Source of the DNA: Christensenella sp. UBA3798
GTDB taxonomy: Bacteria; Bacillota; Clostridia; Christensenellales; CAG-1252
Reading direction: 5' to 3'
Length of the DNA stretch: 6,709 bases
NCBI GenBank assembly: GCA_002368735.1
Contig: DFEQ01000057.1
Span: 1 to 6,709, forward strand
Part shown: positions 1-6,176 of the stretch, in pieces
Numbering within the stretch: the stretch's first letter is position 1
Layout of the letters: every line of letters starts with the position of its first letter
The notes under the pieces: generated by a model
What the model was told of the DNA's origin: nothing
Seen by the model: only the letters and a program-made list of their open reading frames with translations
Database searches by the model: none
Made by a program: the position numbers and the translations under genes

Positions 1-25
1 GTACTTTTCTTCAAAAGAAAAGTGC
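1..25. repeat. Inverted repeat / hairpin at left edge
   Basis: A perfect 9-bp inverted repeat: ACTTTTCTT (3-11) and AAGAAAAGT (15-23), separated by CAA. A G-C pair (1/25) and a T-G wobble (2/24) extend it to 11 pairs. No T-tract follows on the + strand, so it is not an obvious terminator for a + strand gene. It could be the end of a terminator or of a dispersed intergenic palindrome whose left part lies outside the window. The structure is seen directly; the role is unknown. Confidence 0.5.
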
Positions 26-60
26 CAATATGCGTGCCGAGGAAAAATTGCGCAAAACAG

Positions 61-89
61 TTGTAATTCTTTTCTTTATATGCTAAAAT
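61..89 (+). promoter_or_regulatory. Sigma-A type promoter for secG
   Basis: The -35 box is TTGTAA (61-66), followed by a 17-bp spacer and the -10 box TAAAAT (84-89). A TG at 81-82 makes it an extended -10. Transcription would start near 96, giving a leader of about 27 nt that carries AGGAG (111-115) seven bases before the secG ATG. The surrounding sequence is much more AT-rich than the genes. It is the clearest promoter upstream of the secG-smpB-met gene run. Confidence 0.7.
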
Positions 90-122
90 GATAAAACGAT
101 TATAGATAACAGGAGTGAAATC

Positions 123-416
123 ATGTTGAATTTTGCTATTAGTGCCATAACCGCGGATGCCAGACGCGTGATATCGGAAGTTCTCATCATCTTGATGACC
201 GTGATCTCCATCGCGATCATCGTCGTCGTTATGATGCAGGAAGGCGAGACGGGCGGCGTGTCCGCGATCTCGGGCGGCAGCAACGACACCTACTACGGCA
301 AGAATAAGGGTCGCAGCAAGGAGCAGATCCTCAAGCGCTTGACCTTGATCCTCGGTGCAGTCATGCTGGTCCTCTCGGTGGTTTTCTTTATCATCAAGCC
401 CGTTGCAGCGGCATAA
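123..416 (+). CDS. secG: SecG, preprotein translocase subunit
   Basis: SecG is the small, non-essential subunit of the SecYEG protein-conducting channel in the cytoplasmic membrane, where it assists SecA-driven export. The 97-residue product has the family layout: a first membrane helix at about residues 18-38, a glycine/serine-rich cytoplasmic loop (about 41-62, including GETGG, ISGGS and the YGKNKGR segment typical of the family), and a second helix at about 73-92. The N-terminal stretch before helix 1 is somewhat longer than usual, but the ATG at 123 has AGGAG seven bases upstream, which supports this start. A promoter lies at 61-89 and an intrinsic terminator at 441-467 follows the stop. 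The next gene is smpB; RNase R, often between the two in Firmicutes, is not present. Identification rests on length, topology and loop motif. Confidence 0.9.
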   Translation: MLNFAISAITADARRVISEVLIILMTVISIAIIVVVMMQEGETGGVSAISGGSNDTYYGKNKGRSKEQILKRLTLILGAVMLVLSVVFFIIKPVAAA

Positions 417-417
417 T
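388..417 (+). promoter_or_regulatory. Possible weak promoter at the secG 3' end
   Basis: TTATCA (388-393, four of six matches to the -35 consensus), an 18-bp spacer, and CATAAT (412-417, five of six matches to -10) overlap the end and stop codon of secG. Transcription would start near 424 and read toward smpB. However, the terminator at 441-467 would still lie in that leader. It could be a chance match; it is listed because smpB has no other visible promoter. Confidence 0.25.
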
Positions 418-440
418 TCGAGGCAAATCGAGAAACGACA

Positions 441-467
441 GGGGGCAGGCATTGCCCCCGTTTTTTT
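441..467 (+). terminator. Intrinsic terminator between secG and smpB
   Basis: A GC-rich hairpin has arms GGGGGCA (441-447) and TGCCCCC (453-459) with a 5-nt loop, then one G and an uninterrupted run of seven T (461-467). This is the classic Rho-independent form in the + direction. The run ends six bases before the smpB ATG (474), so the terminator occupies the smpB leader and crowds its ribosome binding site. It either ends a monocistronic secG message or acts as an attenuator for the genes downstream. Confidence 0.85.
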
Positions 468-473
468 AGGAAA

Positions 474-917
474 ATGGAAGGTATCAAGATCATCGCGCAG
501 AATAAGAAAGCCTATCACGACTACTTCATCGACGAAACGTACGAGGCGGGTATCGTCTTAGTGGGCAGCGAGGTGAAGAGCGTCAGAGGGGGCAAAGTCA
601 GCTTTGCCGACAGCTTCGTCTCCATCAAGGACGGGCGTCCCATTCTCGAGAACTTTCATATCGCCCCCTACGAGAAGGGCAGCTACTTCAACCTCGAAGC
701 GCGCCGCGACCGCGCCCTCCTCCTCAATAAGCGCGAGATAGACCGTCTGCGCGCCGCGGTGGAGAGGAAGGGCTACACCATCGTCGCCACCAAGATCTAT
801 TTTAAGCATTCCCTCGTCAAGGTCGAGCTCGGGCTCGCGAGGGGCAAGCACACCTACGACAAGAGGCAATCACTCAAGGAAAAACAACTCGCCCGCGAGG
901 CGGAAAGAGCAAAATAA
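474..917 (+). CDS. smpB: SmpB, SsrA (tmRNA)-binding protein
   Basis: SmpB binds tmRNA and delivers it to stalled ribosomes, so that the nascent chain is tagged for degradation and the ribosome is freed. The 147-residue product matches the family along its length. It has the N-terminal IIAQNKKAYHDYFI segment, the oligonucleotide-binding barrel with GSEVKSVRGGKVSFADS, the YEKGSYFN segment, and the basic C-terminal tail with KHTYDKRQSLKEK that enters the mRNA channel. Length is slightly under the usual 150-160. ATG 474 fits the family's N-terminus and no other in-frame start lies just upstream. The only Shine-Dalgarno-like bases, AGGA (468-471), sit just two nt from the ATG, and a terminator T-tract ends at 467, so initiation looks poor. 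metY follows after 14 bp, suggesting cotranscription. No ssrA gene is visible in the window. Confidence 0.95.
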   Translation: MEGIKIIAQNKKAYHDYFIDETYEAGIVLVGSEVKSVRGGKVSFADSFVSIKDGRPILENFHIAPYEKGSYFNLEARRDRALLLNKREIDRLRAAVERKGYTIVATKIYFKHSLVKVELGLARGKHTYDKRQSLKEKQLAREAERAK

Positions 918-931
918 AAAAGGAGAAGACC

Positions 932-2197
932 ATGAACAAGGAAAGCATCTGTTTACACGGCGGCTACAAGCCCAAGTCGGGCGAGGCGAACGTCCTCCCC
1001 ATCTATCAAAGCACCACCTACGCCTACGATACGCCGGAGGAGCTGGCGCACCTTTTCGACGTGCCGAAGGACGGACATATCTATACGAGGATATCCAATC
1101 CCACCGTCGCGGCGTTTGAAGAAAAAGTGGCGCTCCTTGAGGGCGGCGTGGCGGCGATGATGACCTCTTCGGGGCAGGCTGCCACCTTGACGGCCGTCCT
1201 GACCGTGGCGCAGGCGGGCGACAATATCGTCGCTTTCCCCACCGTGTACGGCGGCACCTTCAACCTTCTGAAAGTCACCCTTGCGAAGATGGGCATCGAG
1301 ACCCGCTTCGTGAAGCCCGGCATGACGGATAAAGAGGTCGAAGGACTCATCGACGACAAGACCAAGATGATGTTCGGCGAGACCATCGCGAACCCCGCTA
1401 TGGTCATCTTCGACTTCGACCGTTACGTCCCCATCTGTAAAAAGCACGGCATCCTGCTCGCGATCGACAACACCCTCGCGACGCCGTGCCTCGTCACCCC
1501 CTTCAAGTACGGCGCCAACGTCGTGGTGCACAGCACCACCAAGTACCTGGACGGTCACGCGGTGGCGGTGGGCGGCATCATCGTGGACGGCGGCAACTTT
1601 GAGTTCCGCGGCAATCCCCGCTATACCGATTTCACCACTCCCGACGAGAGCTATCACGGCACGGTGTACGTGGATGAGGGCGGCAAGGCTGCGTACGCCT
1701 TGAAGGCGAGGATGCAGTTCATGCGCGACATCGGCGTCTGCCCCTCTCCCTTCAACGCCTTCCTCGCAAACCTCGGCAGCGAGACCTTGCACCTTCGCAT
1801 GAAGAAGCACAGCGAGAACGCCTTGGAGATAGCGAAGAAGCTGAAGGCGAACCCCCACGTTTCTTGGGTCAAATACTGCGGCTTGGAGGACGACCCCAAC
1901 CACGCGCTTGCCGCGAAATACTTCGAGGGCGGCTTCGGCGGAATGGTCTGCTTCGGCGTGAAAGGGGGCAGGAGCAAGGCGGCGGACTTTATCCGTAACC
2001 TCTCTTTCATCCGCCAACTCACCCACATCGCGGATAGCCGAACCTGCGTGTTGCATCCGGCGTCCACCACCCATCGTCAGCTCTCCGATCAGGAGCTCAT
2101 CGACTGCGGCATCAGCGACGATTTTATCCGCCTTTCCGTGGGCTTGGAAGCCGCGGAGGACATCTACGCCGACATCGAGCAGTCGCTTGCTAAGTAA
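932..2197 (+). CDS. metY: O-acetylhomoserine sulfhydrylase (PLP enzyme)
   Basis: This cytoplasmic enzyme converts O-acetylhomoserine and sulfide to homocysteine and acetate, the direct-sulfhydrylation route to methionine. The 421-residue product is the usual length for MetY and belongs to the Cys/Met-metabolism PLP family (fold type I). Visible hallmarks are YTRISNPT (51-58), which contributes phosphate-binding Tyr/Arg, SSGQAA (79-84), the ring-stacking Tyr of TVYGG (106), Asp179 in AIDN, the PLP lysine K204 in HSTTKYLDGH, and the late SRTCVLHPASTTH block and RLSVGLE (400-406). The start has AGGAG (921-925) six bases upstream. It follows smpB by 14 bp and precedes metA by 16 bp; the MetA residue pattern supports O-acetylhomoserine as substrate. 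Cystathionine gamma-synthase or methionine gamma-lyase are less likely given the length and neighbour. No SAM riboswitch or T-box precedes it. Confidence 0.92.
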   Translation: MNKESICLHGGYKPKSGEANVLPIYQSTTYAYDTPEELAHLFDVPKDGHIYTRISNPTVAAFEEKVALLEGGVAAMMTSSGQAATLTAVLTVAQAGDNIVAFPTVYGGTFNLLKVTLAKMGIETRFVKPGMTDKEVEGLIDDKTKMMFGETIANPAMVIFDFDRYVPICKKHGILLAIDNTLATPCLVTPFKYGANVVVHSTTKYLDGHAVAVGGIIVDGGNFEFRGNPRYTDFTTPDESYHGTVYVDEGGKAAYALKARMQFMRDIGVCPSPFNAFLANLGSETLHLRMKKHSENALEIAKKLKANPHVSWVKYCGLEDDPNHALAAKYFEGGFGGMVCFGVKGGRSKAADFIRNLSFIRQLTHIADSRTCVLHPASTTHRQLSDQELIDCGISDDFIRLSVGLEAAEDIYADIEQSLAK

Positions 2198-2213
2198 CAA
2201 GAAGGAGTATACA

Positions 2214-3119
2214 ATGCCCATCGTCATCCCCAAGGCGCTGCCTGCCTATAAGATACTGTCCGAAGAAAACATCTTCGTCATGGGGGACGTCCGCGCCGAA
2301 ACGCAGGATATCCGCCCGATAGAACTTGCGATCGTCAATCTCATGCCCACAAAGATAGAGACCGAGACGCAACTTCTGCGTTTGGTCAGTAATTCTCCTT
2401 TGCAGGTCAAGGTGACCTTGATCAAGACAGATAGCTACACCCCGACCCACGTGTCGGGAAGTCACTTGACCCGCTTCTACAAGACCTTTGACGAGATAAA
2501 GGAGAAGCGCTTCGACGGCCTTATCATCACGGGCGCCCCCGTGGAGACCTTGGAGTTTGAGGAGGTCAAGTATTGGAAGGAACTGACCGACATCATGGAT
2601 TGGGCGGAAAAGGCAGTCACCTCCACCCTCTTTATCTGCTGGGGGGCGCAGGCGGGGCTGTATTACCACTATGGGATAAAGAAATATCTCCTGCCCAAAA
2701 AGCTCTTCGGCATCTATGAAAATAACGCGGTGGCTCCCTTCGATCCTCTCCTCAAGGGGATGGACGACGTCTTTAATATCCCGATGAGCCGCTACACCGA
2801 GATAGACCAAAAGGCGGTCTTGAATCATCCTGAACTTTCGGTGCTTGCCTGCGGCAAGGAGTGCGGCGTCTCCATCATTAAGAGCCGCGACGATAAGAAG
2901 ATATTCCTGACGGGGCACTCGGAGTACGACCGCGACACCCTGCACAAGGAGTATCATCGCGACCTCGACAAGGGCGAGCCCATCGAGGCGCCCGTCAACT
3001 ATTACACCGAGCGGGGCGACGCCGTCAATATGAGCTGGAAGAGCGCGGCGAACCTGATCTTTTACAACTGGCTGAACTATTACGTTTACCAGGTCACCCC
3101 CTATGACATCGAGTCGTAA
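2214..3119 (+). CDS. metA: Homoserine O-acetyltransferase (MetA family)
   Basis: This enzyme acylates homoserine, the committed step to methionine. The 301-residue product aligns end to end with MetA, from the MPI.IP..LPA start to NWLNYYVYQVTPYD near the C-terminus. The catalytic residues sit at the family's standard numbers: Cys142 in FICWGAQA, His235 and Glu237 in TGHSEYD. Position 111 is Glu (TGAPVETLEF) where E. coli MetA has Gly; in this family Glu111 goes with acetyl-CoA and Gly111 with succinyl-CoA, so O-acetylhomoserine is predicted, matching the adjacent MetY. An in-frame ATG exists at 2187 inside metY, but ATG 2214 fits the family N-terminus and has GAAGGAG (2201-2207) six bases upstream. 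Its 3' end overlaps the next gene by 17 bp. The acetyl specificity is inferred from one residue plus context. Confidence 0.95.
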   Translation: MPIVIPKALPAYKILSEENIFVMGDVRAETQDIRPIELAIVNLMPTKIETETQLLRLVSNSPLQVKVTLIKTDSYTPTHVSGSHLTRFYKTFDEIKEKRFDGLIITGAPVETLEFEEVKYWKELTDIMDWAEKAVTSTLFICWGAQAGLYYHYGIKKYLLPKKLFGIYENNAVAPFDPLLKGMDDVFNIPMSRYTEIDQKAVLNHPELSVLACGKECGVSIIKSRDDKKIFLTGHSEYDRDTLHKEYHRDLDKGEPIEAPVNYYTERGDAVNMSWKSAANLIFYNWLNYYVYQVTPYDIES

Positions 3120-3978
3120 AGGCGCGGTCATAGTCAACGCCTACTGGCGCGGGGGCGACGAAGGGGCGATAAAAATATTGAACGCCCTCTCCGACCTCGG
3201 CGTTCCCATGCGATTTCTTCGTGCGAGCGAAGTGGATCTTTTCGTGGGGGAGAAGGGCGTAAAAGGGGAGTTTCCCTTCGACTTCGCCGTCTTCCTCGAC
3301 AAGGACGACCACCTTGCCCGCCTATTGGAGGCAAAAGGGGTGCGCCTTTTCAACAGCGCGGAGAGCGTCCGGCTGTCGGATGACAAGATGCTGACCCATA
3401 TCGCGCTATCCGCCCTCCCGCAACCCGAGACCATCTCCTCCCCCCTCTATTTCGCGGGGGAAGACGAGGCGTCCTTCCTTGATAAGATAGAGGGAGCCCT
3501 CGGCTATCCCGTCGTGGTCAAGAAGTGCTTCGGCGCCTTCGGCAGGGAAGTCTATCTCGCAAAAGACCGCAAGGAACTGGCGGTGCTGCGCGCCCGCCTC
3601 CTTCCCGAGCCGCACCTCTACCAAAAGTATATCGAGTGTGGCAAGACGGATATCCGCGTGATAGTTATCGGCGGAAAGGCTGTCGCCGCGATGAAAAGGT
3701 GCGCTACGGCGAAAGGGGAATTCCGCGCCAACATCGCCCTCGGCGGCGTGGGGGAACGGGTGGAACTGACCGAGGGAATCCGTTTCCTCGCGGAAAAAGC
3801 CTCCCGCATCCTCGGCTTGGAATACGCGGGGGTGGACCTTCTCTTCGACGGCGAAAAGCATCTCGTCGCCGAGGTCAATTCCAACGCGCACTTCCGCGCC
3901 ATCGAAGATGTGACGGGGGTGAACGTCGCAGAACTTTACGCACGATATATCCTGTCCGAGATCACCAAAGGAGAGTAG
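3103..3978 (+). CDS. RimK-like ATP-grasp ligase, substrate unknown
   Basis: The 291-residue product is an ATP-grasp enzyme, a fold that joins a carboxylate to an amine or thiol via an acyl-phosphate. Visible elements, in order, are an N-terminal pre-ATP-grasp domain (VNAYWRGG, 11-18), SDDKMLTH (92-99) with an ATP-site Lys, YPVVVKKCFGAFGREVYLA (135-153; Lys plus glycine loop), QKYIE (174-178), DIRVIVIGG (183-191), MKR (197-199), the metal-site Asp245 in GVDLLFDG, and EVNSN (257-261) with Glu257 and Asn259 for Mg. The DIRV, EVNSN and late IEDVTGVNVAELYARYI segments resemble RimK and LysX. No carrier protein or ribosomal S6 gene is nearby, so the substrate cannot be assigned. The start overlaps metA by 17 bp with only a weak AGGT (3091-3094), suggesting translational coupling; no alternative start occurs until codon 36. 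Confidence 0.85.
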   Translation: MTSSRKGAVIVNAYWRGGDEGAIKILNALSDLGVPMRFLRASEVDLFVGEKGVKGEFPFDFAVFLDKDDHLARLLEAKGVRLFNSAESVRLSDDKMLTHIALSALPQPETISSPLYFAGEDEASFLDKIEGALGYPVVVKKCFGAFGREVYLAKDRKELAVLRARLLPEPHLYQKYIECGKTDIRVIVIGGKAVAAMKRCATAKGEFRANIALGGVGERVELTEGIRFLAEKASRILGLEYAGVDLLFDGEKHLVAEVNSNAHFRAIEDVTGVNVAELYARYILSEITKGE

Positions 3979-3980
3979 AT

Positions 3981-4832
3981 ATGAACGAAGAGAAAAAAGC
4001 GGCTCCCGAAATGGAGGTCACCGATTACACCGATCCGCAATGCCCTTTTTGCGTGGACGCTTATAAGACGGATAACGTGAAGCCCATCGACGTGCCGCGC
4101 GTCATCGCCAAGCTGGACGAATACCTCGGCAAGAACGATTACGCAGGCGCCGAGCGCCACCTGAAGTATTGGGAGGCGGAGGCAAAGATGGGAAACGACC
4201 TTCGCGGCGAATTCTCCCTCGCGGAGGAACTCATGGGGCTTTACCGCAAACTGGGACGCCGTGAGGAAGCTGTCTTCTACGCCGAAAAGGCGGTCGGATA
4301 CGTCGATCTCATCGACATCGCGGGGAGCGTGGGTGCGGCGACCGCCTATCTCAACGCCGCCACGGTGTATAAAGCCTTTGGTACGCCCGAAAAGGGGATA
4401 CCCCTCTTTACCGAGGCGAGGAAGATATACGAAGAGAAGCTCGACCCCGCGGACAGCCGCGTCGCGGGCTTGTACAATAATTTCGCCCTTGCCCTCGTGG
4501 ACCTTGCCCGCTTTGACGAAGCGCGCGACTTGTACTTAAAGGCGCTCGATATCGTCTTGAAGAGCGACGGCAACGAGCCCGAAGCGGCGATCACCGAGCT
4601 CAACCTCGCATCTCTCGCCGAGGCGCAGTACGGCTTAGAGAAGGCGGAAGCGGAGATAGAAACGCACCTTGACCGCGCCGAAAAGCTCCTAAAGAAAGAG
4701 GGTCTCCGCAAGGACGGCAACTACGCCTTCGTGGCGGAGAAGTGCGCCCCCGTCTTCGGCTATTACGGCTGGTTCGGGGTAGAGGCGGAGCTCAAGGCGG
4801 AAGCGGAGAGGATATACGGAGGCAATAGATGA
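3981..4832 (+). CDS. TPR-repeat protein with N-terminal CxxC
   Basis: The 283-residue product has no signal peptide or membrane helix and appears cytoplasmic. Most of it is helix pairs of tetratricopeptide type. Clear units lie around residues 77-108 (LAEELMGLYRKLGRREEAVFYAEKA), 120-155 (AYLNAATVYKAFG.PEKGIPLFTEARKIYEE), 160-195 (VAGLYNNFALALVDLARFDEARDLYLKALDI) and 203-238. The spacing is longer than 34 residues, like the 42-residue kinesin-light-chain style repeats. A CPFC motif (21-24) lies in a charged N-terminal stretch; the only other cysteine is 255. Such proteins usually serve as scaffolds. The start is set by AAAGGAGAG (3967-3975) seven bases upstream; reading frame also stays open upstream inside the ATP-grasp gene, but that is out-of-frame shadow. 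It lies 2 bp after the ATP-grasp gene and shares an ATGA with the DUF4037 gene. Confidence 0.82.
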   Translation: MNEEKKAAPEMEVTDYTDPQCPFCVDAYKTDNVKPIDVPRVIAKLDEYLGKNDYAGAERHLKYWEAEAKMGNDLRGEFSLAEELMGLYRKLGRREEAVFYAEKAVGYVDLIDIAGSVGAATAYLNAATVYKAFGTPEKGIPLFTEARKIYEEKLDPADSRVAGLYNNFALALVDLARFDEARDLYLKALDIVLKSDGNEPEAAITELNLASLAEAQYGLEKAEAEIETHLDRAEKLLKKEGLRKDGNYAFVAEKCAPVFGYYGWFGVEAELKAEAERIYGGNR

Positions 4833-5773
4833 AAGGATTAGAGATCGCCGAAAAATACTATCTGGAATGCGGCGCGCCCATGATCAAGGAGCAGTTTCCC
4901 GAGCTGGCGGGTATCGTCGCGGTAGGGCTTTGCGGCAGCGGTTCGGAATGTATGGGATACGACGACGAAGTATCGCGCGATCACGATTTCGAGCCGGGCT
5001 TCATCATCTTTCTCCCGCCCGAAGAGGTGGTGGATCGTCGCCTCGCCTTCCGCTTGGAGCGCGCCTACGACAAGCTCCCCGACGAGTTTATGGGGCTTCG
5101 CCGTAATAAGGACGTCTCCTTTGATACGGGCAGGCACGGCGTTATCCGCGCGGCGGACTTCTTCCGCTCCAAGGTGGGGGACCCCGAAGGGGAGCTCTCC
5201 TTGGACAGGTGGCTTTCTATCCCCGAGCACTATCTCCTCGAAGCGACGAACGGCAAGATCTTCCGCGACGACCTCGGTTTGGTCACCGACGTTCGGAAAA
5301 AACTTGCCTACTACCCCGAGGACGTGCGCTTGAAAAAGCTCGCGGCGGCATTGTCCCTTGCCGAGCAGGCGTCGGAGCACAATTACGAGCGGCTTATCTC
5401 TCGCGGCGACGGCGCGGGCGCGCAGCTCGCGATATACGAATACGTCAAAGAGGTCTTGTCCGCGATCTTCCTTTTGGATAGAAAGTACAAGCCCTTCTAT
5501 AAGTGGCAGTTCCGCGCCTTGAACGAGAGCGCGACCTTCGCCGCCCTGCACGAGGACCTCGAGAGCCTCCTGACCACGGGGAACGGCGCGAGCGACGCGG
5601 CGGAGAAGAGGAGCCGCATCCGCCGCGTCAACGGCGCTATCGTGGAGGAGCTGCGCAGACAGGGGCTCACGGACTACGACGGACTGCACCTCGATTCGCC
5701 GGCTTACTGCGTGACGGGCAAGATAAAGGACCCCACGATACGCAATATGCACATTATGATGGGAGGCGAATGA
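4829..5773 (+). CDS. DUF4037 nucleotidyltransferase-like protein
   Basis: The 314-residue product matches my recollection of the DUF4037 family. The key motif is GLCGSGSECMGYDDEVS followed by RDHDFEP (33-56): a glycine-serine loop (G36-S37) and then D51-x-D53, the arrangement of the nucleotidyltransferase (pol-beta/MNT) fold, where the two aspartates bind metal. A third carboxylate is uncertain; Asp110 or Asp126 are candidates. The C-terminal half is largely helical (about 150-285) and includes KPFYKWQFRALNE (221-233), resembling the helical domain that accompanies antibiotic-type nucleotidyltransferases. The reaction and target are unknown. GGAGG (4818-4822) lies six bases before the ATG. 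The ATGA overlap with the TPR gene points to coupled translation and probably a shared function. The family call is from memory of the motif, not from a search. Confidence 0.8.
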   Translation: MKGLEIAEKYYLECGAPMIKEQFPELAGIVAVGLCGSGSECMGYDDEVSRDHDFEPGFIIFLPPEEVVDRRLAFRLERAYDKLPDEFMGLRRNKDVSFDTGRHGVIRAADFFRSKVGDPEGELSLDRWLSIPEHYLLEATNGKIFRDDLGLVTDVRKKLAYYPEDVRLKKLAAALSLAEQASEHNYERLISRGDGAGAQLAIYEYVKEVLSAIFLLDRKYKPFYKWQFRALNESATFAALHEDLESLLTTGNGASDAAEKRSRIRRVNGAIVEELRRQGLTDYDGLHLDSPAYCVTGKIKDPTIRNMHIMMGGE

Positions 5774-5800
5774 TCGCTATCCCAAAGGAGGAAAAAAGCT

Positions 5801-6139
5801 ATGAAAACACCGAAAGATACGAATAAGGGCGGATTTGTTACCATCTACGAGGGCGAGACTCCTCTTTTGAATAGGATCCTCGACCCCGACGATAAGGAGC
5901 CCATCGTTTTGGACAGCGCGGACGGCCCCATCGAGTTTGAGCAGATCGCTTATATCCCTTATCAAGAATGCGTCTACGTCGTGATGCACAATCTTTCCCC
6001 CATCGACGGCATTGGGGAGGATGAGTGTATGATCTTCCGCTACGTGCAGGATGGCGACGAGGAGAATCTCCTTCTCGAAGACGACGAGGAGGTGGCAAAC
6101 GCCGTGTATGACATCTACATCTCCCTGCTGGAAGACTGA
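5801..6139 (+). CDS. DUF1292 family protein
   Basis: The 112-residue acidic product resembles DUF1292 proteins, small cytoplasmic proteins of unknown function common in Firmicutes. The features recalled from the family are the FEQIAYIPYQECVYVVMH core (45-62), a GIGEDECMIFRYV segment (70-82) and an acidic tail with LLEDDEEVANAVYDIYISLLE (91-111). No catalytic motif, membrane segment or signal peptide is seen. AAAGGAGG (5784-5791) lies nine bases before the ATG. It follows the DUF4037 gene by 27 bp with no terminator or promoter between, so it probably sits at the end of the same transcript. In other Firmicutes such genes usually lie near yrrK and mreB-type housekeeping genes, so its place here looks opportunistic. 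Confidence 0.8.
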   Translation: MKTPKDTNKGGFVTIYEGETPLLNRILDPDDKEPIVLDSADGPIEFEQIAYIPYQECVYVVMHNLSPIDGIGEDECMIFRYVQDGDEENLLLEDDEEVANAVYDIYISLLED

Positions 6140-6176
6140 AAAACGGGGAAAGCCCAAAAATTATTTCGTCAGCGAT

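Noticed and set aside
2187..2213. Nine-codon longer start for metA
   Set aside because: It begins inside metY, and family alignment, catalytic residue numbering and GAAGGAG at 2201-2207 all support ATG 2214.
953..2233. A 426-codon open frame antisense to metY
   Set aside because: It mirrors metY almost exactly and reads as low-complexity His/Val/Asp/Gly-rich protein with no recognisable domain; it is a by-product of GC-rich codon use on the + strand.
2190..3137. A 315-codon open frame antisense to metA
   Set aside because: It shadows metA, which has all catalytic residues and a good ribosome binding site; the antisense product shows no domain.
3525..3980. Upstream in-frame extension of the TPR gene
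   Set aside because: The frame is open but lies out of frame within the ATP-grasp gene and reads as Arg/Gly/Pro-rich shadow; the strong ribosome binding site at 3967-3975 sets the start at 3981.
4838..5752. A 304-codon open frame antisense to the DUF4037 gene
   Set aside because: It shadows a gene with a clear motif and start signal; the product is compositionally odd and unrecognisable.
6140..6165. Possible terminator after the DUF1292 gene
   Set aside because: Only a 3-bp GGG/CCC pairing (within CGGGGAAAGCCC) precedes a run of A, not T; too weak to call.
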